This document shows positions 56,838-64,000 of a stretch of DNA of 64,000 bases, in pieces; within the stretch, counting starts at the first letter, position 1, and every line of letters begins with the position of its first letter. The DNA comes from Zygnema cylindricum (taxonomy: Eukaryota > Streptophyta > Zygnematophyceae > Zygnematales > Zygnemataceae). Both the position numbers and the translations under genes were made by a program. The notes under the pieces are model-generated. The model did no database searches. It saw only the letters and a program-made list of their open reading frames with translations, and was not told the DNA's origin. Location of the stretch: positions 186,001 through 250,000 of the forward strand of contig JBBHKE010000855.1 of the NCBI GenBank assembly GCA_037447655.1, read 5' to 3'.

Positions 56838-59800
56838 ATGGCCCATTTAGGTCCTCCACACCAATTCTGGGCAGGTGAAAATTTCATGGCCCGAAGCGGC
56901 CCGATGGGAGGCCGCCACGTGGCGGCACCAGGAGGTCCTCCTCCTCCTCTCCCTCTCGGAAACCAGCAGCAGCAGCAGTTGCCACGTGGCCCAATGAAAT
57001 CCGCCCCCTGTTCCCCCCAGAAACCAGCCCAGCCTCCCAAGATCCAACAGCTTCCCTGTGGAGGGGGAGGAGGGATAGGAGGAGGACTAGGGGGAGGGGG
57101 AGGAGGAGGAGCAGGGATACCGCTAGGGCTAGGGGTGGGGGCAGGGGGAGGGGGGGGAGGAGGAGGGACTTTGTCACGCTCTGACTCGTTCCATGTGATC
57201 CACAAAGTTCCAGTTGGGGATTCTCCGTACGTCCGGGCCAAACATGTACAGGTGAGAGGGAGGGAGGAAAGGAGGAGGGAGGAGGGGGGAGGGAGAGAGG
57301 GATGTTTGGATGTGAGGGTGAGGGGAAGGGGAGGAAGGACCTGCATATCCACGGTTTTTGAGTTAGAGGGAAGGATGGGAGGAAGATTCCGGTTTTGGAT
57401 ATTGTAAATGACAGCTGTAAAACTTGCCTCCCTGTCTCTCTCTCCCTCCCTCTCTTAAAACATTTACCCTATATAAAAATTATCCCGCCCTCTTCCCTTC
57501 TTCCCATGGACCCAGAACTGCATTTCCTTTTTAACCTTTGTTTTCAACATTTTTCTTCTTTTTTTAGTTTTTCCACTGGCGAAACTTAATTTTTCAATCT
57601 TTTTTTATTTTCAAATTATAACCTGAAGAGATTTGAAACATTCTTGAAACTTAGTCCGAGACTTCGAGTCTAAATCTCATCCTCTTTTTTTGTCTTTTTC
57701 CCCTTTTCTAATCCTCACCCTGGAACTACTTTTGAACTTATTTTTGAACCTTTTTTTGAACCTTTTTTTGAAACTGTACCTTTTTTGTTTACTCCAACCT
57801 AATCCCATATCCTTGCAATCCTCTGTACTGACTAGTATATCTACACTAATTAATCCGGTTTTTATATCTTTTTCCAGGACTAGGGAACCCAAACCTTCTT
57901 TTCCTGATGGCAAATTTTTCTCTACTTCTTAATCCCTATCCCTGAGCCTATTTCCCTTAGTATTAACCTCACACCTTTACCCCAATTTCTGACTCAAATG
58001 GGTAATAATGTTTACCCCAATTTCTGAACCCATTTCAAACTCATTGCCAACTGTATTTCGGACCCCTTCCTAACCCCAACTTTCCCTCAACTTTACCCCA
58101 TTTTCACCTCAACTTGATGTAAACCTGACCCAAATCCTCACCCGAGCTTTTCCCCATTTTCCCTTTTTCCATTCTGTGGCCAATTCTTTCTTCACCCATA
58201 AATCCTGACCATTCTTTCCCAATTTCCCCCTCTTTTCCCCCTCTCTTCTCCCGTTTCCCCCCCTCTTTCCCCCTCTTTCCCCCCATTTCCCTCCTTTTTT
58301 TCCTTCTTTTTGTCCTCTTCTGCAGCTCGTGGACAAAGATCCCGACCGTGCGATTGCCCTGTTTTGGGGCGCCATCAACGCCAACGATCGCGTGGACAGC
58401 GCGTTGAAGGACATGGCCATCGTGATGAAGCAGCAGAATCGGCCCGAGGAGGCCATCGAGGCCATCAAGTCGCTCCGAGTGCGATGCTCGGACCAGGCGC
58501 AGGAGTCGCTCGACAATGTGCTGCTGGACCTCTATAAGGTACGGGGGGAGAGGGGGAAAAGGTAGGGGGAAAAGGTAGGGGGAAAAGGGGGGAAGTTTTG
58601 AGGAGGAAATGGGGAGGATTTGGGTGGGAAAAAGGGAAAGTTTGGGGAAGGAATGAGAAAGTTTGGTGGAAAATATGAGGGTGGAGATTAGGATGGAATG
58701 AGAGTAGGAAAGGTGTTAATTTTGTAGTGAATTTACTTCTTTTCTTCGGAATAGTTTTTTTGGGAATTTCAGTAAAAGGATATGAAGTGTTTACTAAAAT
58801 TCAGTTAGAAGTCGGGAGCTACTTTTTCAAATCAGCTATTTTTTGACTTTTTCCTTTTATCGGTTAAATTTCTTTTTTTAATTGCTCTCGCTAATGTGAT
58901 GATGATTTTTTTGTGGTGTGTATTTAACAGAGATGTGGACGACTGGACGATCAAATTTTACTTTTAAAACACAAGTTGGACATGATTCATCAAGGAAGCG
59001 CATTTAATGGCAAAAGAACAAAAACTGCCAGGTCACAAGGAAAGAAATTCCAAGTATCAATCGAACAGGAAGCGACTCGATTACTCGTAAGTGGCCTTTT
59101 CTCCCTATCACCTTTTTTTTGCTTTTCTTTTTTTTTTCTTTTTTTTACTTCCTTTTTTTTGTTTAATTTCCTTTTCATCGATCGGGTTTTTTTACTCTCT
59201 TGTTGCTTTTCCGAGTCGAATTCGGACGAAAGATTTTTGTCTTACACGCTGCTTTCATTATTCGCCAAGTGAAAGGGCAACTATTTTCTTATATATATTT
59301 TTTCAATTTGTCACTGTATTCATCTTTCCCGCCCTTTTTATTCAATTATATAGTCGGACAACAAATAGTGTGGTAAACGGTGTTTGACGCTTGTACTTAT
59401 TTTTTGGTTTTTTTTTATTTAATTGTTTTCCAGGGCAACTTAGGATGGGCCTATATGCAACAGAGCAACTATGTGGCGGCAGAAGCTGTCTACAGGTGAG
59501 CTACTCTCCTTTTCATGGAGAGGGAGATAGAGGGAGGGACACAGAGAGAGAAGGGAGAGGAAGAGCCGAGGAAGAGATTCTTCAGTTGCCGAGAGAGAGA
59601 GAGAGGGGGGGAGAGGGAGAGGAAGATGAAATAAGAGGATGAGCCTCGTTTTCCTATTGGATAAGGGAAATGCAAAGGAGGTAAAGAGGAAAGGATGTGA
59701 AGACAAAAAGCTTCCTACAGCTTCACTCTTTGTTTTCACATAGTCACAGGCGAGAAACAGAGGTCAAAGATGAAACAAAAATGATGTCTAAATAGCATAA

Positions 59801-62646
59801 GTCTTATTCTGACCGATTTTTTGTTTTTCCCCCTTTGTGCTTAAACTTAAACCTAATTCTAACCAGAAAAAACTTTTGTTTTGGTGTTTGCAGAAAAGCG
59901 TTATCCATAGAGCCGGACAACAACAAGGTCTGCAATCTCGGGATCTGTCTCATGAAACAGTTCCGTTTAGAAGAGGCGCGTTCCATGTTACAATCCGTTA
60001 CGCCTACCGGAGACGCCCGATGGGGCTCGGAATCGCACCTCAAGGTACACTTTTCGTACCTTTTCGTACTTTTGAAGTGGATGCAGTAAAAACAAAACCC
60101 TAAAACAAAATTACGACTACCCTAACGATAATAATTAAGTGAGAGGCCATTGGATACGCTTCAATCGTTACCATTCTACAAATCTGGCCGTTCATTTTTA
60201 TTCGCACTAAATGCTGCAACAAACACCTTGCATGCGCACTAAAATGGAGTGCAAACTGCTAAGCACATTGCGTGCGCACCCAAGTGCTCACGTGAAACCT
60301 TTTAGTACTATCGCACGCTAAAATATTGTATCGCGCCGCCCCTTCCGAAAAATCAAAATTATTTCTTTGCCTGGTTTTCTTTTTTCCGTATTTTAAAAAC
60401 TGTGTTTTTAAAAATTGTTTTCAATACTCTGTGTTTGTTTAATGTTTTTCACTTCTCTGCTCTCGTTTGTTTGTGTTATTCTTTTTCTTCTTTCCGAAAC
60501 AATTTTAGGTTTCGAAACATTTTTTGGTTTGTTCGTGCTTTCAAAACAAAAAATTGCCACTTGTTTTTGTCTTGTTTTATCGCTTCATAACTTATTTTAT
60601 CCTTTTCTGTTTTTTTTCTAATGGATGCAGTCGTACGAACGAGCACAGGAGATGCTGAAGGAACTCGAAACCTCAACTGTAACCACACATGGAACGTCTG
60701 CTTCTATGTCTTCCGACGTTTCAGTTACACAGAACCTGTCGGAGAATTCAAACGATATTTGGCAGCCTCAACCAGTACGAAACCCTCGCAGAAGCCTTCT
60801 CAGTGAAGGAGAAATCTCCAATCTAAATGAAGACGCCATGGGCTCATTCTCTCAATTCAAACCAGGAACTCTCTCAGCAACTTTCGAAGCAACTTCCGGT
60901 TTCGGACCAAATTCTTCAGGAAATAACGTTCCAGGAAATAAACTTCTCGACCTTCCTCCTCAACAAAATGGACTTTACAGGACAAGCAGTAACGTCAGTC
61001 TTAGGTCAGAATCCATGAATTCCTTCGGAGGAAATGCAGGAGGAGCAGGAGGAGGAGGATTGCCTATTCCTCAAAATTCACAAGGAGGAGTGTCACTTTT
61101 GCAACTCTCGCAGCAGTACAATATGAGGTCATCCTCGTTCAATAACAGTCTTGGAAGCAGTAATGGAGAGAGAGGAGGAGGGAGCTTCAGTTTTTGGGAA
61201 GACGATTATGCGACTCCTCCTGGAGAAGATTACTACATCTCTTCTCCCGAAAATGAACTGGAATTGCAGAAGTTTCATGAAGAAGAGTTGCAGAAATTTC
61301 AACAAGTACAGGAAATGAAGAGTATTCAGAAAGCTCAGGAGGACATGGCTAGACATGCCCAAGCTTTGACTCTTCGTTTGGAGGCTGTACAGAAACAGTG
61401 TTATGAACGACAAATCAAAAGCACATTTGCAGGACAAGGAGGAAATCCGGCGGGAAATTCTCTTTCTCATTCTCTTTCTGGAGGATCTTCCCATGCTCTT
61501 ATGCATTCTGCAACAGGGAATTTTCCCTCTCAAAATATTCCCTCTCATTCTCTTCCAGGGAAAGAAATGGCGACAGGAAAACTGGCTCCAGGACTTAGGG
61601 CAGATGCTGTTCCCTTTACTCTGTCTCGAGGGCACAGTCAGAATCAAAACCAGAATCAAAACTATAATCAAAACCAGAATGTAAACCAGAATCATAATCA
61701 AAACCAGATGATGCAGAATCGGATTCAGAATCAGAATCAGAATCAGGGTCAAAATCAGAACCTTGGAAATGGAAAAGAGGGGAACGGAGGAATCAGGAGC
61801 TTCAACGGGGGAAACTTCAACGAACGGATGCCTCTTACTTTCGATCGAACTAACGAATTTAATAACATCCAAAGGCTTTCTGTAAGAACTCCCTCGCCAA
61901 ATCTGGTCCTCACGGAAGGAGATCACAAAAACATTTTAAACAACACTCTCAACAATGGAAACACCAACAACAATAATTGGAAAGTTGGAGGAGTAGGGGC
62001 AGGATTAGGGAAAAACTCAAATGTGGGAAACAGTTCCTTTTTGTTTCCATCTGAATCGGGACCGTTGGGAGTTTCTGTGAATGGAGGATGGAACGATTAT
62101 CATCCATTTTACAGTAAATCGCAGAACGAGAATATTCCTCAATGGGGAGGGCATGGAAATCTCCAGTTTCCGTCTTTCAGTTCGGAGGAAAATGTGTCTT
62201 GTGTGGAAGACAAGACAGGAAGTATTAACATGCAAAACTTGCCGCCTCCTATTCATCACGGAAGTCAGAAAAGGAACCGAGTCCCGACTCCAGTTAAGGA
62301 AAAGAAAACCCCAGGAGGAGGACAAGAAGGTCAATGGGGAGCATTAGGGTTTACGGTCTCTCCAGAAAGACTTGATTTTGGGTCAGTTGAAAGTGTGGTG
62401 GACAATGTTATTGGGACAGAAAGTGTACAATCTTCCCCGGGGCCAAAAATGTTTGATTCCATTGTTAAAGATTTTATGTCTGGGGAGGAGAAGGGAGACG
62501 CGGAAAGTTCGCTTTCAAATGGGTTTTTGAATGGGAAAGACTTTTTGGGAAAAGCTCAAAGTATTTCCGCGAGTGAAATGGAAGTTAAGAGGCAGAGGAG
62601 GTTGAGGATTTTCCAGGAAATGACTATTACTGGAGCTGCCGCATAA
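56838..62646 (+). CDS. POLLENLESS3/MS5-SDI1 family TPR protein, 6 exons, ~1003 aa
   Basis: Exons: 56838-57251, 58326-58538, 58931-59086, 59434-59495, 59894-60044 and 60631-62646 (TAA). Introns are GT-AG; intron 4 is phase 2, the others phase 0. ATG 56838 is the first in frame. The N-terminus is proline- and glutamine-rich, then a polyglycine run (about 75-112). Next come the family signature VIHKVPVGDSPYVRAKHVQ (about 120-138) and LVDKDPDRAIALFWGAIN, with TPR helices to about residue 340 (DSALKDMAIVMKQQNRPEEA, GNLGWAYMQQSNYVAAEAVY, ALSIEPDNNKVCNLGICLM). Exon 6 encodes a long low-complexity tail with an N/Q-rich stretch (about 669-715), ending KRQRRLRIFQEMTITGAAA. Known members include Arabidopsis MS5/TDM1, needed for meiotic exit in pollen, and SDI1, a sulfur-response regulator. 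The long tail favours the MS5 branch, but its length is unusual. No frame defects are seen. Confidence 0.92.
57252..58325 (+). other. Intron 1 of the TPR gene: purine-rich start, pyrimidine-rich end
   Basis: The first ~60 bases after the donor are G/A-rich (GGGAGGGAGGAAAGGAGG) and the last ~110 are C/T-rich (CCCCCCTCTTTCCCCCTCTT). The two are roughly complementary. No gene lies inside. Confidence 0.7.
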
Positions 62647-64000
62647 GAAGGGAGAGGGGAAGGGAGTGAGGGAGATAGAGGAGAGAGGGAAAGGCTGGAG
62701 GAAACATTTCCATTTTAGAGGATGGTCATCACTATATTGGCTGTGAAATGAAATGCTTGGGGAAAGGGGAGACGGAGAAGGGTAAGAGAAGTAGAAAGGA
62801 AAAATCTTTTTCTACTTCTGTTCCTGTCTCTCACAGCTATATGTGTCTGAATGATTGGTTAGAATGGCTGGTTTTTCTATTTGATTTGTTTGTTTTTTTT
62901 TCAATTCTTGGACGAAGATGTCCATTTTTAGTCAAACTTTTTTGAACGCAGAATGGGACTATAGTTAGGAGGATGTCAGAGGAGTAAAAGAAGATAAAAT
63001 GTTGGTTTTCAACTCCCTCAAGGGTGAAAGAAGTTTTAAGGAATTAGAAGGTCATCGTAACTGTCGACCACGCTATTTCCTGATCTTTCTCCTTCAATTT
63101 CTTCTTACAGAGACTCTGGGTGGAAGAAAAAAAAAAAAAAAAAAAATTCTAGAAGCTCTATGATGAGGGAGTAAACCATTTAGAATTTGCACCCTGATCT
63201 AGACTATCTCTTGTACATTAACTTCTCAATAGTTTTTTTTAGTTTCAGATTCGAAACATGGAGAGTCATTAAGAACATGGAGAGTCATGGAGAGTCAAAT
63301 GGCACTCGATTTCTGGATTCGACATTTTAGAAGTTGGAGAGTGAGAGAGAAAAAAAAAAAACCTTTCAAACCTTAAACAAAAAAAAAATCTATATATATC
63401 TGGAACGACTTGTGAGGAATCGTCATCTTCACTCGGTCTCGAATTCAAGACTTTGAAAAGTCTCGTCATAATCTCGGTCGATTGAAATCGATATTATTTT
63501 ACACGTTTCTTTTTTTTCTTTTCTTTTTTCTTTTTTCTCATCATTTTCAAGGTTTCCTGAGAGTGTTTTTAAGATAGAAACTTCATAAGAACTGAAAGTA
63601 AAATTTCGGCGAATCCTTCATCACAGCTTTCCGGTGGTTTTTTTTCGACCGATCGCAAGTGATAGTTGTAAAGGAGATGGAGAAAGAAAAGTTTTACCCC
63701 AAGTTTACGAAAGTTTATTTTTTTTAGTACTAGTTTTTACTTTTCTTTTTTTAGGAAAATGTAGTTTTAAGGAAAAAGTTAGTTTTAGGAAAAGTTAGTT
63801 AGGGAGGATTCTTTGACAGATCGGCTATCTTTTTGGATCAATCGATTCCATTTTTATTTCTTTGTCCTTTTTTGTTTCATTTTTTCAATTCAATGTAAGC
63901 TCTGTTTGGATCCCGGATACTATTTCCATTCTATTTTTTCCATTTTATTTTTGTGCATTTCCATTCTATTTTTGTGCATTTCCATTCTATTTTTTTTCCA
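62647..64000 (+). other. 3' UTR and downstream of the TPR gene
   Basis: GA-rich then T-rich sequence. An A-run of about 19 lies at 63127-63145 and further A- and T-runs follow. A tandem GAACATGGAGAGTCATGGAG repeat sits near 63255-63295, and TTTCCATTCTATTTT is repeated at the window end. No second gene is recognised. Confidence 0.5.

Noticed and set aside
60601-60630. ATG at 60625 as the start of a separate 673-codon gene
   Set aside because: It lies in the acceptor TTCTAATGGATGCAG; the frame joins exon 5 at HLK|SYERAQ in line with the TPR family.
1-64000. CRISPR arrays, operons, ribosome-binding sites
   Set aside because: The window is eukaryotic nuclear DNA; the repeats found are tandem satellites, MITEs and LTRs without spacer structure.

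Overview
This window looks like nuclear DNA of a land plant. It has two intron-bearing genes of plant families: a GRAS regulator and a POLLENLESS3/MS5-SDI1-type TPR protein. It also has plant-type Ty1/copia and Ty3/gypsy retrotransposons and many non-autonomous DNA transposons. The species is not identifiable by eye. GRAS genes of flowering plants usually lack introns inside the GRAS domain, and this one has four, so a non-seed plant is a reasonable but weak guess.

Layout. (1) 1-18 kb is AT-rich intergenic DNA with many TA-flanked MITEs whose ends begin CACCGCGAATCG, two hAT-like families, two solo copia LTRs, a long intronic minisatellite, and the last two exons of an FkbM-type methyltransferase gene on the minus strand (6600-8055). 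(2) 18.06-40.23 kb is one retrotransposon nest. A decayed chromodomain Ty3/gypsy element (+) was split by a copia element (-). That copia was itself hit by a second copia, now a solo LTR, and by a young full-length copia (+, 22875-29309). A further solo copia LTR sits in the gypsy 3' LTR. Target-site duplications (TSDs) support the order of events. (3) 40-46 kb is intergenic, with more MITEs including a 1.2-kb inverted dimer. (4) 46.08-51.41 kb holds the GRAS gene (5 exons, about 923 aa). (5) 52-56.2 kb holds further MITEs. (6) 56.84-62.65 kb holds the TPR gene (6 exons, about 1003 aa).

The most unusual signals concern the copia lineage. The young element has a primer-binding site that matches the anticodon arm of plant initiator tRNA-Met, as in Drosophila copia, rather than a tRNA 3' end. 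The gag start codon lies inside that site. Every LTR of this lineage seen here also carries an antisense tRNA-like module with A-box- and B-box-like segments. The gypsy element carries an extra ORF downstream of pol. The CACCG-TIR MITEs number about 19 in the window, tend to sit within a few bases of each other, and are absent from the retrotransposon nest.

The two host genes share a strand but show no sign of joint function. All boundaries were read by eye from the sequence. Splice sites were chosen by GT/AG, reading frame and family resemblance, without transcript data.
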